Part shown: positions 28,541-38,001 of the stretch, piece after piece
Numbering within the stretch: position 1 is the first letter of the stretch
Layout of the letters: each line of letters opens with the position of its first letter
Assembly: GCA_028714695.1 (NCBI GenBank)
Contig: JAQTLX010000002.1
Location: 124,001 to 188,000, forward strand
DNA from: Ignavibacteria bacterium
GTDB taxonomy: Bacteria; Bacteroidota; Ignavibacteria; Tepidaquicellales; Tepidaquicellaceae
Length of the DNA: 64,000 nt
Direction: 5' to 3'
Position numbers and translations under genes: made by a program
The notes under the pieces: model-generated
Told to the model about the DNA's origin: nothing
The model's input: only the letters and a program-made list of their open reading frames with translations
The model's database searches: none

Positions 28541-31039
28541 TTATTTAAGCACTATCATTCTCTTAATATCAGTAAATCCCGTAACTTCCAGACGGTAGAA
28601 ATATATTCCGCTTGCAAGTTTATCAGCACTGAATACAGCCCGGTACCTGCCTGCCTGTAAAATATCATTAGCGAGAACATCAATTTCCTTTCCGAGAATA
28701 TCATAAACCGCAATTCTGACTTTTCCTGCCTGAGCAACATCAAAGTTAATATTGGTCACCGGATTAAAAGGATTCGGATAATTCTGATACAATTTGAATG
28801 CATCCGGAATTTCCGAACTGATATTATTAATACCGACAATTTGCTGCCATCTTGTGGTTTCCGAAATAACATTATGGATTGCAATTGAAACAGTTGTGTC
28901 GTTTCCTGTGCTGTCAGCACTTGTATAAGAGCCGTTTCCAGAACCTGTCCAGCCTCTGAACCTGTAAATAAGACCGTTATAACTAACTATCTTGCCCGTA
29001 GTCCCAAACTGAAATGTAACTGCTGAATCGTAAAATAAATTGCCGCCGAATGTATTTCCTATTGATGAATTTAATAATAGTTTAAAGGCGATTCCGTAAT
29101 TTGCCGTAACCGTAACATTGGAATTGACGTTTACTGTATGAATTGTATCACCGGCATCGCTCCAGTTGCGGTATATATACTTTGTGTTGCCTGTTATTTT
29201 AGGACTAATTGCTCTTATCGATATAGCTGTACCGTTCGGTATCAGCAGATTCTGCCGTGAATTATATGATGTGCCATTTACCGTAAAATCACAAATAGAC
29301 TCACGGTTTGTCCCAATGTTCAGATAAGAGGAATTAACAATAAGATTCATTGTTCTTCTGTGTACCGGTATAATCGATTTAGCATTTGCAAGAATATTCA
29401 ATTTGTAAATACGCGGAGTAACGTTTCCGACGGTTTTTACTTTAAATATAACAGAATCGGGAAAAGTAGTGATACTGTCTTTCCCGTTTGCAAAACTGAA
29501 TTGTATTGAACCTGATGACGGCAAAGTATCGAGAGAAAAAGTAATCTTGACCCTTTCGTTGAAACCGCCTCTAACACTTGGAATAACTACAGATGCACTG
29601 ATGCTGTCGTTGTTATTAAGGGATGCCTGAGATACTCTTGTTTGCATAGCAAAATCCGGTGAGTAAGCAGTATAACTCCCCAAAGAACTATTTCTTGCAT
29701 CCATAAACGAATTCATAGAGGTAGTTCCTGTAACGGAAGAGTTACCAATATAGTCTCCTATATAGTTTTCACCTCCGGGCTGGCCTACTGCCATTGAATT
29801 CGGGTTAAACTGTGAATTTGATATTTTATAATTCGGGACAAAACTGACGCCGCCGTTTGTTGAATATGTTCCCCACATTTCAGTAAGAAGATTTCCCGAC
29901 GGGTCATTTCTTGAATCAAACCACATCATATATATCCGTCCTGTTTTTTTATCGACAGTGATACAGGGCATCCACTGATCGGTGGTTGTAGCGTCATCGT
30001 TCACTCTTGTCTGCACCGACCATGTTGCACCATAATCTGTCGAGCGTGAGAAATAGATATCCGCTTTATCACTTGTGCCCGGATTTCCCGCAAAAGTGAC
30101 ATAGACATTACCTCTTGTAGAAGTGAAACTATTATCGGCAGCCATTCTGGGGAAGTAGTCGGTTCTTATGCAATTTTTCACAGTGAACCTTCCCGCGCAT
30201 ATTGTTCCGGGACCTTGTATTCCATTAACTGCGGTCACTGCGCTTCCGAAAGAAGCACCGCCGTCTGTTGATTTATAAACTCTTATAGAATTTGAATATA
30301 TACAGCCCATATAAACGCATCCTCCGGATGTTGTACTGCTTGCTCCTACACTGACGTAGGCACCCTGATCGCCGGTAAATGAAATTGGAGATGAGAATGT
30401 CTGGCCTCCATCTGTGCTGCGTACGAATCTCATTCCTGTTGAGCCGAATTGTCTCCAGCCAATATAAATATTATTAGAATATGGTCCTGCTGTCTGGTCG
30501 CAGATAATCCATGGCTTATCGCCGAGTCCATTATTGAATGAATAGGCGGAAACGGCTGTTTGAAATGACTGACCTTTGTTAGTAGACTTCGCTACCCAGC
30601 CTCCATACAAAGAGCCCATCTGATAAAGTTGTAGATAGTAAAGATTACCAAGACTGTCATAAGAAAGGACCGGGTCACCGATTGCCGAATTGCTCGGGAA
30701 AGAAACGGCGATTTTAGTCCAGTCTAATCCGTTTAGACAAACATAGTAACCGGTGCTGATATTAAATGCAGTCGCCATGTTCAAAGGGTCATTCGGATTG
30801 ATTGCGATGTGAGGTTCACCGAAATCTGTTCCGAGAAAAAAGTTATCATAACCGTCAGCGGAAGTAACAACATTGCTTGTTGTTCCGAGCGGCGAAGGAT
30901 TATACATCGGAGATGGAGTTACTCTTGAAGGCAATTTTGAATAATCAGGCTGCAAAGTCTGAGAATTTAAATTGAGAGATGCTATCAAGATAAATACAAC
31001 AATGGAAATAATCAGTTTCATAATTGTTTTAAATTTCAA
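28541..31039 (-). CDS. T9SS-exported sialidase/BNR-fold protein
   Basis: An 832-residue protein with a signal peptide ending near residue 27. Residues of about 60-460 contain BNR/Asp-box-like units (FVRSTDGGQTFSS, VYKSTDGGASFGS, FSRSTDYGATWSV, TYSTNGGVSF), which mark a sialidase-type beta propeller. A beta-sandwich region with the SDAGDTIHTV element follows. The C-terminus is the type IX sorting domain (YPNPFNPVTNINFDV, final KRMIVLK). Asp-box propellers need not be enzymes, and no catalytic Arg triad was traced. It is expected at the cell surface. Confidence 0.85.
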   Translation of the reverse strand: MKFKTIMKLIISIVVFILIASLNLNSQTLQPDYSKLPSRVTPSPMYNPSPLGTTSNVVTSADGYDNFFLGTDFGEPHIAINPNDPLNMATAFNISTGYYVCLNGLDWTKIAVSFPSNSAIGDPVLSYDSLGNLYYLQLYQMGSLYGGWVAKSTNKGQSFQTAVSAYSFNNGLGDKPWIICDQTAGPYSNNIYIGWRQFGSTGMRFVRSTDGGQTFSSPISFTGDQGAYVSVGASSTTSGGCVYMGCIYSNSIRVYKSTDGGASFGSAVTAVNGIQGPGTICAGRFTVKNCIRTDYFPRMAADNSFTSTRGNVYVTFAGNPGTSDKADIYFSRSTDYGATWSVQTRVNDDATTTDQWMPCITVDKKTGRIYMMWFDSRNDPSGNLLTEMWGTYSTNGGVSFVPNYKISNSQFNPNSMAVGQPGGENYIGDYIGNSSVTGTTSMNSFMDARNSSLGSYTAYSPDFAMQTRVSQASLNNNDSISASVVIPSVRGGFNERVKITFSLDTLPSSGSIQFSFANGKDSITTFPDSVIFKVKTVGNVTPRIYKLNILANAKSIIPVHRRTMNLIVNSSYLNIGTNRESICDFTVNGTSYNSRQNLLIPNGTAISIRAISPKITGNTKYIYRNWSDAGDTIHTVNVNSNVTVTANYGIAFKLLLNSSIGNTFGGNLFYDSAVTFQFGTTGKIVSYNGLIYRFRGWTGSGNGSYTSADSTGNDTTVSIAIHNVISETTRWQQIVGINNISSEIPDAFKLYQNYPNPFNPVTNINFDVAQAGKVRIAVYDILGKEIDVLANDILQAGRYRAVFSADKLASGIYFYRLEVTGFTDIKRMIVLK

Positions 31040-31113
31040 TAAATTTTGAATTAAAATATCAATTTACGTATAAAATTACAAATCATTATATATATTATGC
31101 AAAGTATAAAAAA

Positions 31114-31140
31114 AAACAGGATTCGCGATGAATCCTGTTT
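31114..31140 (-). terminator. Rho-independent terminator of the transcarboxylase operon
   Basis: AAACAGGATTC and GAATCCTGTTT pair over 11 bp around five bases. A T-run follows on the minus strand, 20 bases after the BCCP stop. Confidence 0.93.
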
Positions 31141-31160
31141 TTCAGTAATAAAGAAATAAA

Positions 31161-31601
31161 TTATTCTATTTCAATCAATACGTCGCCTTCGAGAATGTTA
31201 TCTCCGGGTTTAACCTTTACAACTTTGACAGTACCTTCTCTGTCCGAAGTGAGATTATTTTCCATTTTCATGGCTTCCCATGTAAGAAGATTGGTGCCGA
31301 CTTTAACTGTGTCTCCGACCTTCACGAATACTTTTATTATTGTACCCGGGAGGGGGGATTTAATGACGCCCGCGCCTTTTTTCTCTGAAGGACTGCTTGT
31401 AAGCGCAGTTGCTTTTGACGAATCCGTAGAGGGCTGGTTTTGCTGTCTTACGAGTGTCGGTGTTTTTGACATTTCGCCTGATTTATCAATAGTAACCTCA
31501 TAGGCTTTACCGTTAACTTCAACTTTTGCTTTGTTGCTCTCAAAACTTAAAACGTTAACGTCGTAATTGTTGTTGTTTATTGTCAGTTTGAAATTTTTCA
31601 T
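31161..31601 (-). CDS. Biotin carboxyl carrier protein
   Basis: A 146-residue protein. The N-terminal half is a short beta domain, followed by a Ser/Thr/Pro/Gln-rich linker (about 45-75). The C-terminal biotinyl domain has Lys112 in WEAMKMEN as the biotinylation site. It carries CO2 between the carboxyltransferase partners encoded immediately upstream, corresponding to the 1.3S subunit of transcarboxylase or to the carrier of decarboxylases. It is the last gene of the operon. Confidence 0.93.
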   Translation of the reverse strand: MKNFKLTINNNNYDVNVLSFESNKAKVEVNGKAYEVTIDKSGEMSKTPTLVRQQNQPSTDSSKATALTSSPSEKKGAGVIKSPLPGTIIKVFVKVGDTVKVGTNLLTWEAMKMENNLTSDREGTVKVVKVKPGDNILEGDVLIEIE

Positions 31602-31621
31602 ATTCTGTTAAACTTTATTTT

Positions 31622-31855
31622 TTAACGGGGCCATTTTCTCATCATGTATATCTTGGAACTCCATGGAGAGTAGGGCCGGTCAATTCTTTTAATTGTCATT
31701 TTAGAATCAAAGGTTTCGTATGAACCCTGAGTATATAATGCTATTGCCGTTGCAATAGCAACCATAATTTCGTCATCCGATCCTGATTTTTTAGCCTGAG
31801 GTTTTGCAACAGGTTTCTTTTCTTCTTTATTCTCTCTTTTTTTAAGTAATGCCAT
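31622..31855 (-). CDS. Small OadG/gamma-like carboxylase subunit
   Basis: A 77-residue protein with a Lys-rich N-terminus, a short hydrophobic helix (DDEIMVAIATAIALY, about 27-41) and a C-terminus KRIDRPYSPWSSKIYMMRKW. The helix and the SPWSSK tail resemble the C-terminal part of the gamma subunits of oxaloacetate/methylmalonyl-CoA decarboxylases, but the usual N-terminal membrane anchor is absent. Its position between the carboxyltransferase and the BCCP supports the role. The start is backed by AGGAG. Confidence 0.65.
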   Translation of the reverse strand: MALLKKRENKEEKKPVAKPQAKKSGSDDEIMVAIATAIALYTQGSYETFDSKMTIKRIDRPYSPWSSKIYMMRKWPR

Positions 31856-31863
31856 TGATTCTC

Positions 31864-33423
31864 CTATAATGGAATATTTGAGTGTTTTTTTGGCGGATTA
31901 GTTACTTTCTTCGTAGAAAGAGACTGAAGCGCTCTTATTATTCTGAATCTCGTTGTACTTGGAAGAATAACGTCGTCTATATATCCGTATTTTGCCGCTT
32001 CGTAAGGTGTTGCAAATTTTTCTCTGTATTCCTGTTCTTTTTCCGCTATGAATTTAATTTTTTCCTTTTCATCCGTAATGTCTTTCAGTTCTTTGAAGTA
32101 CAGAACTTCTATTGCGCCTTTAGGACCCATAACCGATATTTCCGCCGAAGGCCATGCATAGTTAATATCGCCTCTGAGATGTTTAGAGCCCATGACGTCA
32201 TAAGCGCCGCCGTATGCTTTTCTTAAAATTACGGTAATTTTCGGAACTGTTGCTTCGGCATAAGCATAAAGAAGTTTCGCGCCGTGAACAATGATCCCGC
32301 CGTATTCCTGAGTTGTACCCGGAAGATATCCCGGTACGTCAACAAGTGTAAGTAATGGAATATTGAAAGCATCGCAGAAACGAACGAACCTTGCCGCTTT
32401 TCTTGATGCATTGATATCGAGCACTCCTGCAAGATATTTAGGCTGATTGCCGACTATGCCGATAGGCATGCCGTTCATTCTCGCGAATCCTGTAACGATA
32501 TTCTGTGCATATCCTGCCTGAACTTCCAGAAACTCCGCGTTATCGACGATAGAGTCAACAACGTCAATCATGTCATAAGGAACGTTGTTGCTGTCAGGAA
32601 TAACTTCATTAAGTGATTCTTCGATTCTGTCTATCGGGTCGCTGCACGGATATAAAGGCGGGTCTTCGAGATTATTCTGCGGAAGATAAGATAAAAGTTT
32701 TCTAATCAGCAGAATGCCTTCTTCTTCGTTGTTTACTGTGAAATGCGACACGCCTGATTTTGTACTGTGAATATACGCTCCTCCGAGTTCTTCGTCGGTG
32801 ACCGATTCGCCTGTAACAGTTTTAACGACCTTAGGTCCGGTAATGAACATATAGCCGGTCTGTTTAGCCATTATAATAAAATCAGTAAGAGCAGGTGAAT
32901 ATACTGCGCCGCCTGCGCACGGACCGAAGACAGCGGAGATTTGCGGAATGACGCCTGAAGCGAGTACGTTTCTCTGAAATATTTCAGCATAACCGCCTAG
33001 TGATTTTACGCCTTCCTGAATTCTTGCGCCGCCGCTATCGTTAATGCCGATAACCGGAGCGCCGACTTTTGTTGCCATATCCATGACCTTGCAGATTTTC
33101 TGAGCATACATTTCGGACAGAGAACCTCCGAATATCGTGAAGTCCTGCGAAAACACATAAACAAGCCTTCCGTCTATTGTACCATAGCCGGTTACAACTC
33201 CGTCTGAAAGGTAAGTTTCTTCTTCGAGACCGAAATCGATACATCTGTGAGAAACGAACATATCAAATTCCTCGAAACTGCCGTCATCGAGAAGCAGGTC
33301 AATTCTTTCTCTGGCAGTCAGTTTGCCTTTCCTGTGCTGAGCCTTAATTCTTTTTTCTCCGCCTCCAAGCATAGCTTCGTTGCGTAGTTCAGTCAACTCC
33401 TTAATTTTATCGTGTATTGACAT
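31864..33423 (-). CDS. Acyl-CoA carboxyltransferase (propionyl/methylmalonyl-CoA type)
   Basis: A 519-residue carboxyltransferase with the classic [20 protein letters not shown] start, [11 protein letters not shown] and [11 protein letters not shown] oxyanion regions and [17 protein letters not shown] in the second half. It corresponds to the 12S transcarboxylase subunit, propionyl-CoA carboxylase beta or MmdA. It moves carboxylate between biotin and propionyl-CoA/methylmalonyl-CoA. It is 56 bases downstream of the 5S-like gene and nine bases from the gamma-like gene. No biotin carboxylase subunit is next to it, which favours transcarboxylase or decarboxylase use. Confidence 0.93.
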   Translation of the reverse strand: MSIHDKIKELTELRNEAMLGGGEKRIKAQHRKGKLTARERIDLLLDDGSFEEFDMFVSHRCIDFGLEEETYLSDGVVTGYGTIDGRLVYVFSQDFTIFGGSLSEMYAQKICKVMDMATKVGAPVIGINDSGGARIQEGVKSLGGYAEIFQRNVLASGVIPQISAVFGPCAGGAVYSPALTDFIIMAKQTGYMFITGPKVVKTVTGESVTDEELGGAYIHSTKSGVSHFTVNNEEEGILLIRKLLSYLPQNNLEDPPLYPCSDPIDRIEESLNEVIPDSNNVPYDMIDVVDSIVDNAEFLEVQAGYAQNIVTGFARMNGMPIGIVGNQPKYLAGVLDINASRKAARFVRFCDAFNIPLLTLVDVPGYLPGTTQEYGGIIVHGAKLLYAYAEATVPKITVILRKAYGGAYDVMGSKHLRGDINYAWPSAEISVMGPKGAIEVLYFKELKDITDEKEKIKFIAEKEQEYREKFATPYEAAKYGYIDDVILPSTTRFRIIRALQSLSTKKVTNPPKKHSNIPL

Positions 33424-33479
33424 TATAACTCCATTAATGTTTAAAATTTTTCAATTATATTTCTGTATACAATTTCTTT

Positions 33480-35183
33480 TTACCAGTTGCTGTAAAGTCC
33501 TTCGAGAAGGATGAGTTTCTTTTCGTCCGAAGAGAGTTTATTGTATTTTTCCGCTTCTTCGTGAATCTTACGAACTTCAATTTCCTCGATTGCTTTTATT
33601 TCAGCGAGAATTTTTTTGTATTCGACTTCGCGTTTATTTTTCAGGAATCCGGCTGCAACAGCAGGGAAGAGTTCAAGAAGAAGTTCTTCTTTTTCATTCT
33701 TCGCAAGTTTAACGTCTTCAAATTCGGGCAGTGTCGGATTTTCCTGTTTTTTATATTTAGTAACATCATAAGGTGATTCTTCTCTTGTACCGCATATCAT
33801 TTCGCGGAAATCGGGATCGATGGGATAAGGTGTCTTTCCGTAAACGCCTTTCACGAGATTAACAAATTGAGTGGATTTATTTTCGTAAAAATCTTCGCCT
33901 TTGTTTTCGGATACAACGCATGAAACAGCCTGTACGCCGACAATCTGGCTTGTAGGAGTTACAAGCGGAGGCAGCCCTGAATCGAGCCTTACGCGCGGTA
34001 CGGTCTTCAATACTTTTTCCAGCAGATGGTCAAGTTTCAATTGTTTTAACTGAGCAAGCATATTTGTATACATACCGCCCGGTATCTGAGCCGCTTTAAC
34101 GATTTCATCCGGAGCGCAATAATTATATGCCTTTTCTATTTCCTGGCAGAGATTAGTTGTTTCTTCAATTCTGTCATTTTTCGCCGCATCGATTGCACGG
34201 TCAAATAATGAATTCTGTTCGTTGGTTAATGTATAATTTGCTATATCTATTTCATATGGAAATTGTTTCATTTCGTCGAACTTATCGAGTTCTTTTCTGA
34301 TATCGTAGAGGTCCTTATTAATTTTTGTTACCTGGTTCAGATTAACGCCGGTATCGATTCCAAGTTTATCGCAGAAAATCTGTACGAGTTCGAAAGCAGG
34401 CGCGGCAGGACCGCCGGCAAAATTGCTAATTACCGTATCGACTATATCGACGCCATTCACTATTGAAACGAGAATACACGCGAGACCATAACCCGGTGTA
34501 CAGTGAGTATGAAGGTCGATAGGAATGCTGGTTTCTTTCTTCAGTCTTTTTATCAGAGGTGAAGCGACATCCGGAGGAATGAGACCCGCCATATCTTTGA
34601 TAGAAATAATATCGGCGCCCATTCTTTCGAGTTTCTTGCACTTTTCAACGAAGTGGTCTACAGTAAAAATTTTAGGAGGAACTTTCTTTCCTGATATTAT
34701 ACCTTTGATCCTGTCGGCAAAAGTGAAAAGAGGATCAACGGTATAACACACTGCGCAGTCGGCGAGTCCGCCGTTTGCTTTAACGTAGTTGATAGTTGTT
34801 TGCATATTATCGAGGTCATTTAGAGCATCGAAGATACGCATGATATCAATTCCGCCTTTGATTGCAAGTCTGTTGAAGCCTTCGATAACGTCTTCCGGAT
34901 ATGGTGAATATCCGAAAAGGTTTCTGCCTCTTGAGAGTGCAGTCAGTTTTGTTTTATCGCCGAAACCCGCTTTGATTTTATCCAGTCTGTCCCATGGGTC
35001 TTCATTAAGATAACGCATGATAGAGTCGGGAACTGCTCCGCCCCATACTTCCGCGGCATAGAAATTCGCGTCTTTGTAATAAGGTAAAACCTTGTCGATT
35101 TGCTTTTGGGTCATTCTGGTGGCAAACGATGACTGTTGTCCGTCTCTTAAAGTCAGGTCTCTGATTAATAATTTCTTTTTCAT
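33480..35183 (-). CDS. 5S/OadA-like carboxyltransferase (pyruvate/oxaloacetate)
   Basis: A 567-residue HMG-lyase-like TIM barrel starting MKKKLLIRDLTLRDGQQSSF, with Asp9 and the RDGQQ metal/substrate motif. The carboxyl-lysine lies in IISIKDMAGL and the metal ligands in DLHTHCTPGYG. The C-terminal part is a conserved carboxylase domain with a Lys/Glu-rich helical tail. It transfers carboxylate between biotin and pyruvate/oxaloacetate. It has no fused biotinyl domain, since the carrier is separate at 31161. With the neighbours it fits a methylmalonyl-CoA:pyruvate transcarboxylase. Confidence 0.92.
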   Translation of the reverse strand: MKKKLLIRDLTLRDGQQSSFATRMTQKQIDKVLPYYKDANFYAAEVWGGAVPDSIMRYLNEDPWDRLDKIKAGFGDKTKLTALSRGRNLFGYSPYPEDVIEGFNRLAIKGGIDIMRIFDALNDLDNMQTTINYVKANGGLADCAVCYTVDPLFTFADRIKGIISGKKVPPKIFTVDHFVEKCKKLERMGADIISIKDMAGLIPPDVASPLIKRLKKETSIPIDLHTHCTPGYGLACILVSIVNGVDIVDTVISNFAGGPAAPAFELVQIFCDKLGIDTGVNLNQVTKINKDLYDIRKELDKFDEMKQFPYEIDIANYTLTNEQNSLFDRAIDAAKNDRIEETTNLCQEIEKAYNYCAPDEIVKAAQIPGGMYTNMLAQLKQLKLDHLLEKVLKTVPRVRLDSGLPPLVTPTSQIVGVQAVSCVVSENKGEDFYENKSTQFVNLVKGVYGKTPYPIDPDFREMICGTREESPYDVTKYKKQENPTLPEFEDVKLAKNEKEELLLELFPAVAAGFLKNKREVEYKKILAEIKAIEEIEVRKIHEEAEKYNKLSSDEKKLILLEGLYSNW

Positions 35184-35488
35184 TTGATAATTATTGCTAA
35201 TAAATTATTTAATAAAGAATAATATTCTTCCTTCGCATTGTTTTTTAGTAAAACACGAGTCTTCGTAGAATTCTGTTCTTCTATATGTAGATTTTGTATG
35301 GAAGGGTCCATAATTACAATACAAATATAGCAAGTTAATATCTGAAACAAAATGGCTTAATAAATCGCCTAAGGGACTTTATTTAAGGCGGAAAGGGGGA
35401 AACGGATTATTGAAAAAATTGGGCTTATATTCAATAATCATTGATAGAGTCAGCCTCTAATTATCGCAAATTTAATACTAATTAAAGC

Positions 35489-35546
35489 GCAAGAGCATTC
35501 TGCCACCCGCCCATTAAAATGGCGGGCAGGCTCCTTATCACGAATT
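35489..35546. repeat. 58-base palindromic element, copy 1
   Basis: It contains CCCGCC and GGCGGG arms around CATTAAAAT, inside AGCC-like and GGCT outer arms. It matches the copy at 35815-35872 at 57 of 58 positions by eye. Confidence 0.85.
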
Positions 35547-35561
35547 TCATTAATTCTTATT

Positions 35562-35613
35562 TCTCGCGGGAAAGAATTGGGTGCGCGGATTTTAAGAGCA
35601 AGAGCATTTTAAA
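35562..35613. repeat. GCGGGAAAG block, copy 1 (shortened)
   Basis: It starts TCTCGCGGGAAAGA, lacks the GCGGAAAGAAGA middle of the other copies, and continues GTGCGCGGATTTTAAGAG and CAAGAGCATTTTA. Confidence 0.7.
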
Positions 35614-35734
35614 ACAGAGAGCAGCAAGGATTTCTGCCACTAATTATCACGAATTAATTCTAATTTCAAGATCAAGAACTGCTCACCACTAAGTACACTA
35701 AGAACACTTAGAAGAACGAGAACTTAATTATATA

Positions 35735-35795
35735 TCTCGCGGGAAAGAGCGGAAAGAAGAAAGTGCGCGGATTTTAAGAGCAAGAGCATTTTACC
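35735..35795. repeat. GCGGGAAAG block, copy 2
   Basis: It reads TCTCGCGGGAAAGAGCGG, then AAAGAAGAAAGTGCGCGG, ATTTTAAGAGCAAGAGCA and TTTTACCA. It is nearly identical to copy 3 at 35919-35979. Confidence 0.75.
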
Positions 35796-35814
35796 ACTGA
35801 AAGCACTGAGAAGA

Positions 35815-35872
35815 GCAAGAGCATTCAGCCACCCGCCCATTAAAATGGCGGGCAGGCTCCTTATCACGAATT
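35815..35872. repeat. 58-base palindromic element, copy 2
   Basis: Same orientation as copy 1 with one visible substitution (CATTCAGCC against CATTCTGCC). The spacing between copies is 326 bases. Confidence 0.85.
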
Positions 35873-35918
35873 ACACTAAATTAAAATTTTTCATTTCATA
35901 GTCAAGGCGAACCTTCGG

Positions 35919-35979
35919 CCGCGGGAAGGAGCGGAAAGAAGAGAGTGCGCGGATTTTAAGAGGAAGAGCATCTTACCAC
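35919..35979. repeat. GCGGGAAAG block, copy 3
   Basis: It carries GCGGGAAGGAGCGGAAAG, then AAGAGAGTGCGCGGATTT and TAAGAGGAAGAGCATCTTAC. It differs from copy 2 by a handful of substitutions. Confidence 0.75.
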
Positions 35980-36087
35980 AGAGAGCATGGATATTATGAG
36001 CAAGAGCATTTAATTATTGGAAGCAGAGAGAGCACTGATATATTCAAGAACCTATTTCTATATCTCGTAAAGTAGATTCAGGTTGTG

Positions 36088-36663
36088 TTAAACGGGTTTT
36101 CGGCTGCCGGGTTTTGTTACGGGGATTTCCTCGAGCCAATCGGGGATATCGTTTTCACGGAATTTGACAACGTCGAATTTTGCGAGCGCGATTTGTTTTG
36201 TTTTGAAGTCGACCTTGCCGTTGCTGCGGTCGATTATGTATCCGACGCCTGCGAGTCTGCAGCCGCTGTTTTTAATAATGTCTATAAGTTCGAATAGGCT
36301 GCCGCCTGTTGTAACTACGTCTTCGACTGCCAGTACATTTAAATCTTTCTGGAGCGAGAATCCTCTTCTTAATGTTAATTTGTCATTTTCTCTTTCGGCG
36401 AAGATTGTGCGGACGTTCAGGAGTCTGCCGACTTCTGTCCCGAGTACTATGCCGCCGATAGCGGGGCTTATGACGATGTCAATATCATCGTCTTTAAAGT
36501 AGTCCGAAATCATAGATGAAAACACTGTGAGGTATTTCGGATACTGAAGGATTTTCGCGCATTGAAAATAGTGCGGGCTGTGGTATCCGGATGTAAGAAC
36601 AAAATGTCCTTCGAGCAGTGCGCCCGTTTGTCTGAATACTTCTAATATTTCTTCTTGTGTCAT
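36088..36663 (-). CDS. pyrE: Orotate phosphoribosyltransferase
   Basis: A 191-residue type I phosphoribosyltransferase. It has FVLTSGYHSPHYFQCAK near the start and the PRPP-binding motif VLAVEDVVTTGGSLFE (about residues 109-124). It adds phosphoribose to orotate in pyrimidine synthesis. Its partner pyrF is 15 kb away at the end of the rod-shape operon. It appears monocistronic, with the repeat patchwork beginning directly after its stop. Confidence 0.95.
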   Translation of the reverse strand: MTQEEILEVFRQTGALLEGHFVLTSGYHSPHYFQCAKILQYPKYLTVFSSMISDYFKDDDIDIVISPAIGGIVLGTEVGRLLNVRTIFAERENDKLTLRRGFSLQKDLNVLAVEDVVTTGGSLFELIDIIKNSGCRLAGVGYIIDRSNGKVDFKTKQIALAKFDVVKFRENDIPDWLEEIPVTKPGSRKPV

Positions 36664-36785
36664 GGCGGTGAATGAGTTGGATAAATTTAACTTTTTTTGA
36701 TTCGGGAAAAAATGGAAATCTTAACAATTAGTAATTAGTAATTTTAGATTTAAATTAAATCCGAAGAGGGAAGATAAAAGAGGCA

Positions 36786-37520
36786 TTATTGGGAGTTGCG
36801 GGAAAGAAGGTAGATTTTTGCGGATTTAGAGGCGATGTCTATGAGGTCGAATGCGTCGTCGAGGTTTTCGCCTATGGATATTAAGCCGTGTTTTTTCCAG
36901 AGTACGATTTTATGTTTTTTAAATGCTTCGATTGTTTCCTCGGCGATTTTAAATGTAGCGGATGTTTGTTCTTTAATAAGTCCTATGCCTTCGGGAATGA
37001 AGAGTTTGAATTCCGGGTGCATATCGGACAGTTTCCTGTTCATCTTTTTATCGTTCGTACATTCTTTGAGGTGCGAGAACGAGATGAGTTCTGTTGCATG
37101 TGTATGCAGAACCGCTTTGCATTTGCTTCCGGTTTGTATAAGAAAGTTATGTACTTCAAGGTGCGTCGGGAGTTCGGAACTGGGAATATCCTCGGTGGCG
37201 AACAGCAGATATTTATTATTGATTTTAAATTTCGAAAACCGTCTGCCTGTTTCATCGAAAAACAGGAAAATAATATGGTTAAGCGGAACTGAGTTTACAT
37301 CTCTCATTTTAGAGCCGGAAGCGGTAATAAGCAGTACGCTGTTGCGGAGTCCCTTATAAGTTTTTTCCATTCCGTAAGTAAAAATTCTTATATCGGGAAT
37401 CTTGTCTTGAAATAAGTCCGTTACATTAATAGAAAGGTTGCCGGCATTTTTTTCCGCCCATCCTTTATCCCACAGGTAGCCTGAAATTTTGGATATCTCT
37501 TTTACTAATGTTCTTAGCAA
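36786..37520 (-). CDS. Class II aldolase/adducin-family protein (rhamnulose-1-phosphate aldolase-like)
   Basis: A 244-residue protein. The N-terminal GWAEKNAGNLSIN phosphate-binding segment and the zinc ligands in VLHTHATEL, with a further KKHGLISIG histidine, fit class II aldolases such as RhaD and FucA. These cleave sugar-1-phosphates to DHAP and lactaldehyde. No other rhamnose or fucose catabolic gene is nearby, so the substrate is uncertain. The start is TTG; no in-frame ATG fits the conserved beginning. Confidence 0.8.
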   Translation of the reverse strand: MLRTLVKEISKISGYLWDKGWAEKNAGNLSINVTDLFQDKIPDIRIFTYGMEKTYKGLRNSVLLITASGSKMRDVNSVPLNHIIFLFFDETGRRFSKFKINNKYLLFATEDIPSSELPTHLEVHNFLIQTGSKCKAVLHTHATELISFSHLKECTNDKKMNRKLSDMHPEFKLFIPEGIGLIKEQTSATFKIAEETIEAFKKHKIVLWKKHGLISIGENLDDAFDLIDIASKSAKIYLLSRNSQ

Positions 37521-37556
37521 AGTATTATCAAATTGTTTTATAGTATTCCGGGAAAA

Positions 37557-38000
37557 TTATTTATCCTCGTTTTCGGGCAGATCGAATGCTTCGCTATTAT
37601 TGTTCGTTCCGCCTGATTCATTCATCTTGCAATGTCCCATGAAAACAGCGCCGTGTTCCATAACGAGGTGGTCGACTATTATGTCGCCGTAAATTTTTCC
37701 GCCTTTTTTAACTTCGAGTTTATGCGCTTTAACGTTTCCTTTAACGAGACCGTAAATCGATACTTCGATTGAAGTGATATCGCCTTCTATAGAGCCTTTG
37801 TCTCCTATTATTAGACCGCTTTCGCCGGTGAGATTTCCTCTGACGATTCCGTCAATTCTTGTATATGCAGGGGAGAATAAATTGCCGTCGAACTTGCATC
37901 CTTCGCTTATTAAGGTGCGAATCTGTGCTGAAGGAACAGTGCGTGACGAAGTACTGTTTGTTTCAATGATTTTATTATCAGAATCTTTTTTCCCGAACAT
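37557..38000 (-). CDS. Bactofilin (polymer-forming cytoskeletal protein)
   Basis: A 147-residue protein. A central right-handed beta-helix region is built of repeating strands with the pattern IDGIVRGNLTGESGLIIGDKG, GDITSIEVSIYGLVKGNVKA and GGKIYGDIIVDHLVMEHGAVF. It is flanked by short disordered N- and C-termini. Bactofilins form membrane-associated filaments that position cell-wall enzymes. The gene begins one base after the M23 peptidase stop, a widely conserved pairing. Confidence 0.92.
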   Translation of the reverse strand: MFGKKDSDNKIIETNSTSSRTVPSAQIRTLISEGCKFDGNLFSPAYTRIDGIVRGNLTGESGLIIGDKGSIEGDITSIEVSIYGLVKGNVKAHKLEVKKGGKIYGDIIVDHLVMEHGAVFMGHCKMNESGGTNNNSEAFDLPENEDK

Positions 38001-38001
38001 G

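Larger units (their letters stand above)
35184..36087. other. 904-base non-coding repeat patchwork
   Basis: No convincing gene lies here. The stretch is built from repeated pieces: two copies of a 58-base palindromic element (35489-35546, 35815-35872), three copies of a GCGGGAAAG...TGCGCGGATTTTAAGAG block, scattered GCAAGAGCATTTTA words, and phrases such as ACCACTAAGTACACTAAGAACACTTAG. It separates the transcarboxylase operon from pyrE. The promoter of the 5S-like gene probably lies at its left end. Confidence 0.75.
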
